A stretch of 64,000 nucleotides of DNA from Gordionus sp. m RMFG-2023 (lineage: Eukaryota > Nematomorpha > Gordioida > Chordodea > Parachordodidae): assembly GCF_954871325.1 (NCBI RefSeq), contig NC_088775.1, forward strand, positions 17,771,561-17,835,560, written 5' to 3'. Positions 44,183 to 56,989 of the stretch are shown in pieces. Position numbers and translations under genes: made by a program. Numbering within the stretch: the stretch's first letter is position 1; every line of letters begins with the position of its first letter. The notes below the pieces were generated by a model. It searched no databases and was not told the origin of the DNA. It was given only the letters and a program-made list of their open reading frames with translations.

Positions 44183-45500
44183 TTATTCTTCTTAAAAAAG
44201 AGAATGTTCTCTCATTAGTTTTCTAATGGGAAGAGTTGCTAATATATATAAACCCTTTTAAAACATTGGGAATATAATTTAAATATGTTTGAAATGCAAA
44301 GCATCCATAGCATTTTTTGGGACTATATCAACCATAGTTAATTTTATAAACATAGTTTCAACTAATAAGGCATCATAAGATATTTTAACATCTTCATGAT
44401 AAAAATCTAACAAATATATTTTTTTCTATCACCATCTGAAAAAAGTTGGTAAGGTTTTTATGGAAGTAATATATGCAGATTGGTAAGTGCTGCATGATGA
44501 ATTAAAAACCATTCTTCATTTGGGTTATAGATGTATCTAAGAGAGGAGACATTTGTTTTATAATACTCTTCTACTTATCCTATATTAATGTTTTAACGAT
44601 GAGCTTGCCTTGCTGCAAGTCGAAGGAGACAAATATTAAACACATCTCTGCTTTTGATTCAACAATAACATATAAAATATGAAATTCTTCATCAACATTA
44701 GCCCTAATTTCCTTGAGTTCTAATATGCTCTCCGCTATTCTCATCTTCTTAATCAAGTCAATGCCATGTTTTTGAAAGTATTACATATAGTTGTATAATT
44801 AAATTACATTCTAATGAGGAAAAAAAATTGGAATAAGCATTGGAGGAAATATTTCTTTCAGGCCATTGTGATATTTCAGTAATAGCAAATAATCGGCTCT
44901 TCTAACTCCATAAAAGCTGTTACTGCTTGATGGCGAAGACTCTATCTCGTTGGACAAGTAATTTTTTTCTACCTGTTGGACAAGGAATTTCAGAAATTAT
45001 TATTTGACTAGAAATTTGAAAATGGTAGATAAATATTACGCCACTAAAAATTTGAAAATAATAAGTAAATATCACGCCGGAAAACTTGAAATCGAAATTA
45101 ATTGATAAAATAACTTAGTAGATAATGTGATAAATAAATGTAATTAAATATTTAATATGAGATAGGAATAAATATTAACAAATATAAATTAATATAAACA
45201 ATAATATTTTTGAAAAATATATCCGGCATCTGCATTTTTTGACTTGGGGGGGAGAGGGATTCCCCCTGCCCCCCCCACCGCTGCGTACGCACCTGTTAAT
45301 GAGCAGTATGAAAGATCAAATGTTCAAGCAAGCGATGGTTTTTTAAAAGGTGGCGTGTGTTCAGGTTACTATGCTGAAAAATTACTACGGTAAAAAAAAT
45401 AATACCCTTTATCTGATGAACCAAATTTAAAAATCAGAAATTTATTTAATTTAAAGAATATATATAAATTCTAGTTTAAAATAATTAATTCATTTTTTTT
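44183..45500. other. Unassigned, possible old coding DNA on minus strand
   Basis: On the minus strand around 44760-44590 the pieces IAESILELKEIRANVDEEF and EMCLIFVSFDLQQGKL can be read in neighbouring frames, suggesting a decayed gene. I do not recognise the family. At 44930-45090 'aatttgaaaatggtagataa' is repeated twice. A G/C-rich run lies at 45246-45290. Confidence 0.3.
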
Positions 45501-45512
45501 TCAAAAATATAG

Positions 45513-45915
45513 ATGAAATTTGCCTAAACTTTTATAACAATTGCAAAGACTTAGCTAATATCCCAGGTTATTGTACGGTAAGGGATAAGAATAAGTGTGT
45601 TAAATCCTGTACTCTTTCTTGCATGCCCGAAGGTGCGTAGATAAGCGGACTCTAATTAATATTCCCAGGTTGTTAGTAGTGTTTTATGTTTAATTGGAGA
45701 TTACAAATCATGATGTGCCAATTCTTGTAATCAATGCGGGGGTAGAGATCAAGGTAGAGATCAAAATAGAAATCAATATAATAATGCTGGATGTGCGGAT
45801 AGGTCGGAATCTAGTTATTGATCCAAGGTTGTTAGACGAAATTTAAGTTACACTAGTAATTACCTGTCATATTGTCAGAATTCTTGCAATCTATGCGGGC
45901 CCACGTATCCTGAAA
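45513..45915 (+). pseudogene. ShKT-like multi-domain gene fossil
   Basis: A block at 45513-45632, bounded by AG and GT, encodes one cysteine-rich domain with spacing C-x6-C-x9-C-x7-C-x3-C-x3-C and the GYC and SC landmarks of ShKT domains. Two further partial domains follow, ending with CANSCNQC (about 45714-45740) and YCQNSCNLCG (about 45870-45900), joined by an Asn/Gln/Arg-rich linker. ShKT domains occur in potassium-channel toxins and, more often, in secreted proteases and extracellular proteins of cnidarians and nematodes. The copy looks broken, with a few breaks. Which of these roles the ancestor had cannot be told. Confidence 0.6.
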
Positions 45916-45959
45916 AAGAAGAAAATAATTTTAAATTTATAAAACAAAATAATTATGGT

Positions 45960-48750
45960 AATTTATAAATTCTGTATAATTTTGCAGCCTTTTAATTTAA
46001 AATATTATATATGGGTTAAATGGGGATATTTGTTTACTGAAAATTAATAAAATCAACAATTAGTAGTAAATATATTATTACATATTCTATATCTAATTTA
46101 TTGGGATTTAAAAAAAATGTTTTTCGGTTATTTATGAAAAATAAATAAAAATTGGAGCCATGATAATGGGCTGTTCAACCATCTGAGAGGGGGAAGGATC
46201 GACGGAGTTAAATGGTCTGAGATTGTCGGAGATTGGGACTGGGGGACCGGACTTAGTGGGTATTTTGGTCATCGTATCCAACTCCCGTCGCAGGCAGACC
46301 CGAAAGAAGAAAACATCATTTTATTAAACATACGTTGGTTATAGATAAAAGCGAATTTTATCAGATTTAAAAAAATTAAAATACAAACTAAAAAAAAATA
46401 ATTCTTTCAAATAAAAAATATCGATACTGAATATATATTTTTTTGTTCTTATATACTACTATACTACAAATTTATTTTGCCAAAGAAAAATCCATCGAAG
46501 TATAATTATCAATCTATATTTTACCTTATTATTAAATCCAGTAATTTAATTCGAATACTTGTTTATAGTATAAGAAAAGAAATTAAAACTCAATTAATAG
46601 AATATATAAATATTTTTTACCTGAAGATTAATAATTTACTAGCTTTTTGTTTTGTTCTTGCCTGCGCTGACATAGTCTAAGTGGTTGGTTACAGAGAATT
46701 TGTCACATTACTAGGAGAAGTTTTGAACCTTCTTAGCATTTAGGGCATCCAATGACTTCTATTCCCTAGTCAATTCCAATTTTAGATATAAAGAAATTTG
46801 AAAATTATATTTTAATGATCAAATTTTTTTATTTATCTCATTTTTGTAATTTAATTCTACTATTTATATCGATTAAATAATAATTTTATGTATAAAAAGT
46901 TTAAAAAAAAGATTCCGAGGTAAAAAAAATACATAAAAATTTTATAAAAAATCACTGGTAGTTTTTAGTTATTTGCTGAATATATTAAAATAAAACATCA
47001 AATATATAAAAAAATGATTTATCCTAGAGCGTCGAGTATGCTGGTGTAATTGGATCGGCAAACCTCAAGGAAGATGAGGGCTATCAGTTACTACTCTAAT
47101 AAAGTAATCTATGACCGGAAAAATAAAACTTAAAGATAATAGCGAAATATTTCAAATAATCACATAAAAAATAGTATCTGTTATAATAATTATAATAATT
47201 TAATAAGCCTATGAAATACAACAATCTAAAAGCCTTTACAATCTCAATGCAAAAAAAAAATTTATAATTATTTTCAAAACTTTTTTTTTATCTAACATTT
47301 CCAAATTAACATTAGGTATAAAAAAATCAAAATTTTGAGGGGGCTCTTCAGATTTTTCAGGGTCCTCGAGCCCCTGTCCCCTCCCAGAACGCTAATGATA
47401 TTTATTTAAAAAATTAAATATGATAAAGGAAACAGCTGATTAAACAAATACTCTTATTTTTTAAAAAAATGTTGGATTAATATTATTTCAAGTGAATAAA
47501 TTTAGGAAGATTTTCTAAAATTAAACAAGAGTAAAAAACGAGCGCGTTCATCAAAAATAAAAGGAACACCGTTCATCATTTTTTTCAAAAAAACCTACTT
47601 GATTCAGGAACGCGTTCGTTTATAACATTAATGATTTCCCTATAGTTTATATTATAGAGGGTGTTAGTGCGAAAAGTCTTTAAGGCTGAGTCCGGAAAGT
47701 CGGTCCTAAGCTCGGCAGGAGTTGTGGAGCTTTAAAAATATCTCAGGCCAGTCTTGTTCTTAAAAAATATTTTTAAAAAATAAAAAATAAAATAAATTTT
47801 GATTACAAGTTTAAGTAAAAATTATAGATAAGCACACTATTAATTCAAGTGAGATTAATTTATGATATAAACAAGTATTTAAAATATTATTAGATAAATT
47901 CAATAATAATTATATTTCCTTTAATTTATTAATAGATTTTTTTAAATCTTTTAGTATAATTATATTAAAAATGATTGAAATACAAATTTATATCTATGAT
48001 TTTATCCGAAAGTTAGCTAGCTTATTTATTATTATTTTGTGAAAAATTAAAAAAAAAAAATTTGCTTTATCATATTTTTAAATCATATTACATTATGTTT
48101 CATTTATTACCTATAAAAAATTGATTAGAACAAATTATGATATTAAGTGCTAGTAAATATGGATTTTTTAAAAATTGGAAATGATAAATTTTAATGCTTA
48201 AATCTAAAAATTTAAACTAAAACAAAATGATAATTTTTTAAAAAAATTTGATCTTCTTCGCTATACATATTTTTTATAATAAATCATTATCAAATTTAGC
48301 ACACTTGGGAAAATAAATGTTGAAATCACAAAAAAAATAAATTCTCTTGTATAAAAAATTTAATAATGTGAAACAATTTTGATAGCAAATTTTTTTATTT
48401 CATTATTTTATAACATTACATAGTTTATTTACAAAATTCATAATAATGATTAAATACCACATAAAAGGGATATTTAGATCTAGCATAAAATACCTAATGA
48501 CATTCCAGAGAGTAAATAAAAAATGTTTTTATGTATAGTCGGAATAATGGCTAAGGTTGTATTTTTTTAAGTTTAAAATGGAATTGAATGAATGAATATG
48601 TATTATATAATATATTCACCATTTAAATAGTGTTTAATAAAGATTTCCACACATTTTTATTTGTAAGTTTTTAATTCCGCAGTTTTTACGGTCGAGTTTT
48701 TTTTCCCACAAGCTTTCATCTTTTTTTAACATTTCAGGCAACATGATAAA
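45960..48750. other. Unassigned intergenic region
   Basis: No gene is recognised. A GC-richer island lies at 46160-46310. At 47527-47625 a small hairpin-like pair (cgagcgcgttc / gaacgcgttcg) brackets about 100 bases. The 67-codon frame at 46477-46680 has no landmarks. The rest is A/T-rich. Confidence 0.4.
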
Positions 48751-48754
48751 GCTG

Positions 48755-49055
48755 CCCTTAAAAATCATGCATAAAAAAGGTAATCTAAAAAAATTCAAAA
48801 TAAGATATTATAATAATAATAAATATCCCATATTAAAAATCATGCACTAAAAAAGCTTAAAAAAATAACCGAAATAAAAATAATAAATTTAGAAAAAACG
48901 ACCCATTCATGCAAAAAAAATAAACATAAATAGATCAAATAAAATATATATTATAAAAATAATTAAAAAGCCACTATTAAAAATCAGGCGTAGTAAATAT
49001 AGCAATAAAAAACCACCATTAAAAATCATGCGTAAAAAAAACTAAAAAGATTACC
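48755..49055. repeat. Irregular repeat of attaaaaatcatgcgtaaaa
   Basis: Four or five variants (about 48763, 48832, 48975, 49017) at uneven spacing, directly before the LINE fragment. Confidence 0.7.
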
Positions 49056-49075
49056 TTATTTCGAGTCTCTCACCA

Positions 49076-49800
49076 ATGGCTAGATCCCCATTTATTGAAC
49101 TTATCAAAGATCGGGGATATGAATTTTTAGATGTTATTCCATCTACCAATCTCAAACTCGAATTGGACAACAATGAGCTCAGCTATGCTCTATGTATCAG
49201 GCTCAACATTCCCTTATCATTACCATATAAATGCAGCAAATGTCATATTGATGATAACAATATGGCGCTGCATCCTTTACATTGCAATCGTAATCTCGGT
49301 CGGCAATCTCGACACTTGAAATGCAATCAAATCATATCTCTTGCACTTAGGTCAGCTGGTTTTCCTACCTCAATGGAGCCTTCTGGCTTATTTTCCGATA
49401 GTAGGCGTCCTTATGGGGTCACACGTATCCCATTCCCATGGTCTCAAGGAAAGTTTCTAATATGGGATTTCTCTTGTCTGGACACTAACTCCCCCTCTAA
49501 TTTTAACAAGGACGCTGTGAACAGAGCTCAAAATTTTAAGGTCGGCAATACAGCGCTGATTCCTCAAATTACATATTCATACCCAGCATTTGCTCCTTAA
49601 CTACATATGGTGATTTGGCTAAAAACCTTTTTAAAGACGTTGGCCGCCTAATCAGAAAAAATTCTGGGGAGCTTCACGAATGTTTTTACTTAAGGCAGAG
49701 GATCGCAATAGCCATTCTTAAGGCTAATTATGTTTGTTTTATTAATTCGATCTCTCCTGATGATTAGGTGAAGGAGGTTTTGAATGATTTTGCTGCTTTC
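49076..49800 (+). pseudogene. LINE C-terminal domain fragment
   Basis: The frame 49076-49600 (174 codons) includes YKCSKCHIDDNNMALHPLHC (Cys/His pattern), GRQSRHLKCNQIISLALRSAG and the landmarks RRPYGVTRIPFPW and LIWDFSCLDT; a following frame has LRQRIAIAILKANYVCF. This C-terminal unit accompanies reverse transcriptases in many invertebrate LINEs. The RPxG...IPW...WD arrangement could be a nuclease-like fold, but that is speculation. No RT is attached upstream. Confidence 0.6.
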
Positions 49801-50093
49801 GCTTTTGTTTATTTTGTATTTTACATTATTTTATGAACTATGCCTCAATATTGTCTTTTTGTTATTATGGTTTTTTTTTTCGTAATCGTTTACTAATTAT
49901 ACCAATTATATATTTTTCATTTTATAAGAGATTTCAACAAATAAAATATATATATTTTTTTTTAATATTTTTATTAAAAAACGAATTTGAAACAAAGGTC
50001 AGATAAAAAGATTATTAAAATAGCACATATATATAAATTTAAAACAACAAATGAATAAAAATTAAATTTAAAAAAAATAAAATAAAAGATCGG

Positions 50094-50242
50094 TTTGTAA
50101 CGTTTTAAATGAACTCCCTATTTAAATAGATTCTAATTTAGTGATATTGGCATTTATGACTGACATGTTAAGATTTAACCTTATTTTTTTTTAGTGATAT
50201 TGACATATTTGATTGAAGTGGGAGTTTGTTTAAATCAGAATT
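50094..50242. mobile_element. Short repeat shared with 62.9-63.06 kb
   Basis: The block 'tagtgatattggcatttatg', 'actgacatgttaagattta' and 'gtaacgttttaaatgaactcc' is found reversed at 62880-63060. It lies just before the LINE frame at 50243. Confidence 0.6.
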
Positions 50243-51159
50243 ATGAAGAATCTATCAAGATCAATTGTAAATATTGCTGTCTTCAAGTGGGTGAGAGACA
50301 TCAGAGTAATCAGTAAACTAAACCTTACACTTTTTACGGACCATTATCCACTGGGTTGTGAACTCAAAATTAACAACAGTATCTTCCCAAACCACACTAG
50401 ACAGAACAGTCTCACCACTGTAAAATACATAGCTAGAAAAGACTTGGCACAACTAAATGACTTAGAGGTGAAAAAAGAGTTCGTCTCTAAATTAACATCA
50501 TGAAGAAACACAGTAAATGGCATGATAAACCCAAATCTGACCTGGAAGGACATTAAGCTGAATTTATTAGGTATAGTATAACATCATGCTTAAGACCATG
50601 CACCAAGCGCAGAGAGTGGTTCACCCCTTCAACAATACAAATAATTAAGAATCTTACAACAAATATATCCCACCATCAATTCGCAAGACATCATAGGAGG
50701 TACATTACTCACCGCATAAGGGCTGACAAAAGACTGTTTATTGCTAACTTATCGAATTCTATCCAATTCAATTTTGATAATAATAATATTTATAAGGCCT
50801 TCCAATCTCTTAAACTACTCACCACCTTTAAAACCAATCCTTTACCAAGACTACAATTAAATAACAACAAGATTATAACTGACTCTAAGGAACAATTAGA
50901 CTTATGGATAGACCACTACATAAATCTCTACAGAACGAGATGGCCTAGACCTAGATGTGATTACCCCTTCCAATCACCCAGTCAGAATCTGAACAAGTCC
51001 GATATAGTCGGTGCCATCAAACGTCTAAAAATGCATAAAGCTGCTGGAGCTGATGGAATCTTTGCAGAACTTTGGAAGATAGAGGTAGACCTAAGTGCCA
51101 GCTTACTACTTCCCCTCTTTAGGGAGATTTGAAATACGGGCAAGTTTCCTGACGAATGG

Positions 51160-51999
51160 ATGACATCAATTATACTAAACTTACCTAAAAATAAGTCCCC
51201 AAACTGCCTTAAAGATTACAGAGGTATTGCACTGATTCCAGTCACACTAAAAATGTTCACATACATCATATCAGTCAGGATTAAACCAATCATTAACAGG
51301 TTCCTTTCTAACGTTATCACATCATACAGGAAGGGCAGAAATACTACAGAGTTGACTATGGCACTTAAGGTCATTCTGGAAAAGGCCAGAATGCATAAAT
51401 CCCCCATCTTTGCCCTTATGATTGATTTAGGTCAAGCCTTTGACTCCATAATTCAGAATAAGCTATGGCCCTTGCTGGAAAACATTAAAATAGATAAACA
51501 TCTGATAGCGCTAATTAAGATAATTTACGACAATCATAGCGTAGTTCCTCAGCATCTTATGAAGTCGCAACCTTTTAAAGCAAATAGAGGCCTCAAACAA
51601 GGATGCATCCTTTCACCGATTATTTTTAATGTAATAATGAATGATATCCTGAATAAATCCCTTAAACAGGAATATGCACTCAACACATATTACAGTGATC
51701 AACAACACCTCAATGATATGCACAACTCTTTAAACTTTCTATGTTATGCCGACGACGTATGTATTCTATCCAACTCGGAATACAAATTAAGAAATATTTT
51801 GTCATTATTTGTCAACAACTGTGATGGATATGGTTTAAGAGTTAACTACACAAAAACCAAACTGATCACCTCAAATACCGATGCGAGTCACTTAAACCCC
51901 TTTAACTTTGGGGGTAATACGATAGAATTAGTGTCAGATTTTAAATACCTAGGGACCAGGATAACATCATTAGGCCTCACTTTTTTAGATACGAAATAG
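51160..51999 (+). pseudogene. LINE reverse transcriptase domain
   Basis: 279-codon frame with motifs in order: SPNCLKDYRGIALIPVTLKM (block 2), RKGRNTTELTMAL, IFALMIDLGQAFDSI (block A, with DLGQAFD for the usual DxxKAFD), NRGLKQGCILSPIIFNVIMN (block B/B'), FLCYADDVCILSN (block C, catalytic YADD intact), GLRVNYTKTKL and FKYLGTRIT (thumb). A stop after FLDTK cuts it from the C-terminal part, and the frame start follows an upstream stop, so it is not active as it stands. Confidence 0.9.
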
Positions 52000-52281
52000 A
52001 GAACGAATAATGCTAGACTCCGCTATCATCAACTGTCGAAATTATGGTCATCCAACCAAATATCAACTAATTTAAAAATAAGACTCTTCAAGTCCCTAAT
52101 TGTACTCATTTTTACCTACGGCCTGGAGACTTGGCAGGACTCAAAAAGTAACATCAACACAATTCAGACATTTATAAACAAATGCCTTAGAAGAATCACC
52201 AAAACGTATTACTCATACAACACATCAAATACAACGCTCTGGAATAGATGCGACATCCTACCAATCAATCGTCTCATACCC

Positions 52282-52521
52282 TTGAGGAGACTAAAATTAC
52301 TAGGCCATAGCTTAAAACACTCGCAGGAAAATATGATATTCTCGTCCTTGAAATGGTGCCCTGACGGTAGGAAGAAAACTCCTAAATACTATTGGTTGGC
52401 GAAATGTTTGAAAGATATGGACCTGATTAACCTCTCGTTTGCAGATTTCATGGCACTCAGCAAAAACAAGAAACACCTAAAAGAACATTTACAATACATG
52501 TTAAAATATGGCCTAAATTAA
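52282..52521 (+). pseudogene. LINE C-terminal frame
   Basis: 79 codons with LRRLKLLGHSLKHSQENMIF and KYYWLAKCLKDMD, the post-RT domain of these LINEs; the stretch 52100-52281 (CLRRITKTYYSYN) leads into it in the same frame. Confidence 0.7.
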
Positions 52522-53152
52522 TATTGAAACCTTTCTTCGCCTTTACGTTCTTGCAATAAATGGAATAAGTATATTTGATAATGATAATAACCTGAACAAC
52601 AAAAACATAACTTAACTTTTTTTTATTAACCCACGACCTTCTTTTCTGGACACACGATATCGGCGACGATAACGATAACAATTACGAAACTATTAGTTGT
52701 ATAATGGACAATGAGAAGGTAAACTGGTTATAATAATAACGCAATAACTCGGACGAACCCAAATATCATTGGCACAGCGCATACAAGATCTACAGGACAT
52801 ACGATATTTGGCACACCGAACAACAAAGAAGGAAGTGACTCTTCATGCAAACTTAACATAAACTCTCAAAACTTACCAAGATATAAGAGTTATTATTTTT
52901 TTATTGCCTCACTAAATACCACTTAAGGATGCCGGTACATTTTTTTATATGACATTATTTTATTTTTTTCCTTAACACTATTCTGCCGGTAACGGAACTA
53001 ATACATCACCTTTATTGTACTTCTTCCTTCTTCACTTTGCTAACTGGCTACATAGTGGTACCGTCCACTATAATAAAACGGGTAGACATCATGTATGGGA
53101 TCTATATACTAGTGAAAATACATGATGCACGCTTCAACTCCTGGTGGGTGAT

Positions 53153-53173
53153 GAAATTGCACGGTGCAATTTC
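53153..53173 (+). other. Perfect 10-bp hairpin at LINE 3' end
   Basis: GAAATTGCAC-G-GTGCAATTTC, about 10 bases before the (AATG)n tail. Stem-loops of this kind serve as RT recognition signals in several LINE groups; here that role is inferred. Confidence 0.7.
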
Positions 53174-53287
53174 TGGCGTGGTAATGAATGAATGAATGGA
53201 ATTTTGCAAAGTAGTAAATAATATATCCTTCTAATATCTTAATTTAATTAATTTTAAAGTAAATTATTTATATATACTAGTAGATAG

Positions 53288-53305
53288 CCCGTCAAAAATG
53301 ACGGA
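53288..53305 (-). terminator. Helitron 3' hairpin (replication terminator)
   Basis: A 6-bp stem CCGTCA/TGACGG with a four-base A/T loop, 8 bases before CTAG. In Helitrons this hairpin marks the end of rolling-circle transfer. Confidence 0.85.
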
Positions 53306-54959
53306 GAATGAGAATTTTATTCGTTTTTTTAAGAAAGATGTTACCTTTTATTTAAAAATCATATCCAATTTATATAATTTTTAAACCCCCCATTTATGTC
53401 AAGTCCAAGCAATGTCATTGAGTTCAACCCATTAGGACTAAGAGTGGAAACTATTATTTGAGTCAAAATATATTTAAATGAGCTTGTACCCAATACCAAA
53501 ATTCTTTGTAAATACTTTACTGGTTACATAAGACTAACATTTAACATTAAAAAATTTCAAGCCAGGTCCAAGCTCATAATATTTGGAAAAAATTTCCACG
53601 CGTTCAAGACCTTATAATTTTTAAAAAAATTTCTCAAGCCTAACTCAACCCATAATAATTTTGAAAATTTTTTCCTAGCCCGGCCCATAATAATTTGTAT
53701 AAGATATTCCCAAGTCAGGTGCAAGCAAATATTAGATGAATATTTTTCAAGCCCAGTCCATCCCATATTAAGATTCAAAACTATTTCCCATTGTTAAATT
53801 TCTAAATAATTTATCAACACATGAAGGGGAAATCTCGGATTTACCAATTAGTGGGTTAACTCCTTTTATCAAAAAATTTGATAAGGGCTATCTATACCTT
53901 TTGTTAAGTACAAAAAAATATTTATTTAAATTACAAAAATGCCATTCAATACTAATGAAACTTATATGCAATTTATTTATATATTTTTTAAGAAATTTGT
54001 TTTTCTTGCCATATAAATTTAGGTAATTTTTTTAAAAAATGATGAGGAATAATTATTACTCTGTGTGTCTGGTAAAATTAAGAGCAAATCCTTTCAGTCG
54101 TCTGCAGAAGGAAAAATTAATGTATAATATCATCCCATTTAGGGTTGTAGGTGAAAGTAATGAATAATGACGGATTACCAAAGCAGTGTACAACACCCAT
54201 TGCGTCCTGATAAAGCTGAGGCCCTGGGCTACTGGTAAAAGAAGAACGCAAAATGATATTTCTGCCAAAGTGTCAGTTTTGGTATTCCCCTCTAAAATAG
54301 AATCATGAACGACGTCGTAAGTATTGTTATAAAGGCCATGACAAAACTACCGCATATTTTCCCATTAATAATGTTAATGAAATTGGCCGCACTACACATT
54401 CACGTTTGAACATCTCTCTAAATATTCATGAAAGTTTCTCAGGGAATCGGATAAAGTATTATTTATAATAACTCCTAATGAGGTAAATGATAGTGGAATT
54501 GAATGCTTTTATTTGTTAAAAATTAGGCAGAGGTGGCATAGGGATTGTGGTAGTGGTGATAGAAATATCATTTGGAGACTGGGTGTATAATATAAACATA
54601 TAGATATAAAACATTAGATAAAAAACAAAATAAACCTCCAGAGGAGTTCACAGTGCCTTAATCTTGGCCACCAGTAACTCTAGAACGGGTAAAGCGGTTG
54701 TTGAATCGCCATTTTTTTCTTTGCTTATCTTTAATAAAAGATTCATCATGTTTGGTAGCAATGTGAGGGATTAGAGTTAGCCTAGACAAATAAAGAAATC
54801 AGGCAAAAATATAAATATACTATTGTTGAAATTAAACAAACATTAAAATAATGTAAAACCGGTAGAAGGGTCAATATTAGATGCATATTTCTAATAAGTT
54901 GGAGGGCTATCATCAAATAAAATTTTTGGGGGACTAATTAAGTCTATTATGATATTCTA

Positions 54960-56390
54960 AAAGTTAAAAAATAACATGATAAATGTAATGATCCAAGCAT
55001 CCAAGATCTTAATATTTAAAAAGATTTTCTCAAGCCCACTTACCCTAATAATTTTGAAATCAAGCCCAGAGATATTAAATTTATAACATAAGACTAACAT
55101 TTAACATTAAAAAATCCTAATATAGGTTCTACCCTACAATATCTGGAAAAAATATCCAAGCATCCAAGACGAACATTTAATAATAAAAATCCCAATATAG
55201 GTTAAACTGGATAAAATATCCAAGCATCCAAGATCTTAATATTTAAAAAGATTTTCTCAGCCCACCTTCCCTAATAATTTTGAAATCAAGCCCAAAGATA
55301 TTAAATTTATAATTAATGAAGAGGAAATATCTGATTTACCAATTAGTCAACAGGTAAAATATATTTCTTTATAAAAAGAATAACATAAGACTAACATTTA
55401 ACATGGAAAAAATATCCTAGCATCCAAGACTAACATTTAACATTATAAAATCCCAATATAGGTTCAAGAAAAAAGCATCCAAGATCTTAATATTTAAAAA
55501 AAATTTCTCTAACCCACCTTTCCTAATAATTTTGAAACCAAGCCCAGAGATATTAAATAAGACTAACATTTAACATTAAAAAATCCCAATATAGGTTCAA
55601 GCCTACAATATCTGGAAAAAATATCTAAGCATCCAAGACTAACCTTTAACATTAAAAAATCCCAATATAGGTTCAAGCCTACAATATCTGGATAAAATAT
55701 CCAAGCATCCAAGATATTAATATTTAAAAAGAATATCAAGCCCACCTTCCCTAATAATTTTGAAATCAAGCCCAGAGATATTAAATTTATAACATAAGAC
55801 TAACATTTAACATTAAAAAATTCTAATATAGGTTCTACCCTACAATATCTGGAAAAAATATCCAAGCATCCAAGACGAACATTTAATAATAAAAATCCCA
55901 ATATAGGTTAAACTGGATAAAATATCCAAGCATCCAAGATCTTAATATTTAAAAAGATTTTCTCAAGCCCACCTTCCCTAATAATTTTAAAATCAAGCCC
56001 AGAGATATTAAATTTATAATTAATGAAGAGGAAATATCTGATTTACCAATTAGTCAACAGGTAAAATATATTACTTTATAAAAAGAATAACATAAAACTA
56101 ACATTTAACATAGAAAAAATATCCAAGCATCCAAGACTAACATTTAACATTAAAAAATCCCAATATAGGTTCAAGAAAAAAGCATCCAAGATCTTAATAT
56201 TTAAAAAGAATTTCTCTAACCCACCTTCCCTAATAATTTTGAAACCAAGCCCAAAATTTATAATTAATGAAGAGGAAATCTCTAATTTACCAATTATTCT
56301 ACAGGTAAAATATATTACTTTATAAAAATAATAACATAAGACTAACATTTAACATTAAAAAATCCCAATATAATTTTGAGAAAAATTATA
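54960..56390. repeat. Higher-order tandem array inside the Helitron, 707-bp unit
   Basis: Short modules ('gactaacatttaacattaaa', 'ctggaaaaaatatccaagca', 'cccaccttccctaataattt', 'gaagaggaaatatctgattt') are arranged in a repeating higher-order unit. Sequence from 55084 is repeated almost base for base from 55791. Diverged modules also lie at 53520-53790. Confidence 0.9.
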
Positions 56391-56989
56391 CTTGATAAAT
56401 AAGAGAATGTTCTATTTTGTAGGTCCTCGCTATCCCTAGTGCGTTTCTTTTTTTGATTGATCTGCCATCTTTTTCTTTTATTAATGACGGAATCACCACC
56501 TGTACAATCATTAACTGAGGTTAGGACATGGCTTGTTATCTAAAATAGAAACAAAAGAATAAATAAAAAAAATAAATGCATTGAACTTGATGAGGAGTCA
56601 ATATACCACCTGTACAATCATTAAATATGGGTAAGACAGGGCTTGTTATCTAAAATAAAAACAAAGAATAATATAAAGAATATAAATGCAATGAACCTGA
56701 AGAGGAGTCAATATTAGGTTCAACTCCCTAGAAATAGTTGGGACATTATCAGAAGCTAAAATAGATGTATTCTATAATATAAAAGAGTATAAAAAATATA
56801 TATATATATAAGGCTAACTTTATTTTGAGTTGTATTTTATTGGGCTTCATGTCTAAAAATATTTTCTATAAAAAAAATAAAATAAAATCAATAAAAAAAT
56901 AAAAATAAGTACGTACCGATGACATGACGTGGCGATGACGTAGTGAGGACATCGGAAAATTATAATATAGATTTGATAGCATTATAACA

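Larger units (their letters stand above)
50243..53198 (+). mobile_element. LINE, 5'-truncated, with 3' hairpin and AATG tail
   Basis: Contains the end of an endonuclease (LTLFTDHYPLGCELK, 50310-50365), a linker, the reverse transcriptase (51160-51999) and the C terminus (52282-52521), then an untranslated region of about 680 bases ending in a hairpin and (AATG)n. A few stops or shifts interrupt the reading near 50500, 51130 and 52000. Length and endonuclease type suit RTE- or CR1-like LINEs. Confidence 0.8.
53277..56971 (-). mobile_element. Helitron, non-autonomous, 3695 bp
   Basis: On the minus strand it begins TCTATATTATAATTTTCC (56971 down) and ends with hairpin CCGTCA-tttt-TGACGG followed by GCTATCTACTAG (to 53277). 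The host base before TC is A and after CTAG is T, the canonical A/T insertion with no target duplication. No Rep or helicase motif was found. Much of the interior is a tandem array. Confidence 0.9.

Noticed and set aside
46477-46680. 67-codon ORF as a small gene
   Set aside because: No landmark, Lys/Asn/Ile-rich as expected from AT-rich non-coding DNA, and no neighbouring exon.
54056-54268. Possible Helitron Rep/helicase coding remnant
   Set aside because: No Rep HxH or helicase motif could be read in either strand, so the Helitron is called non-autonomous.
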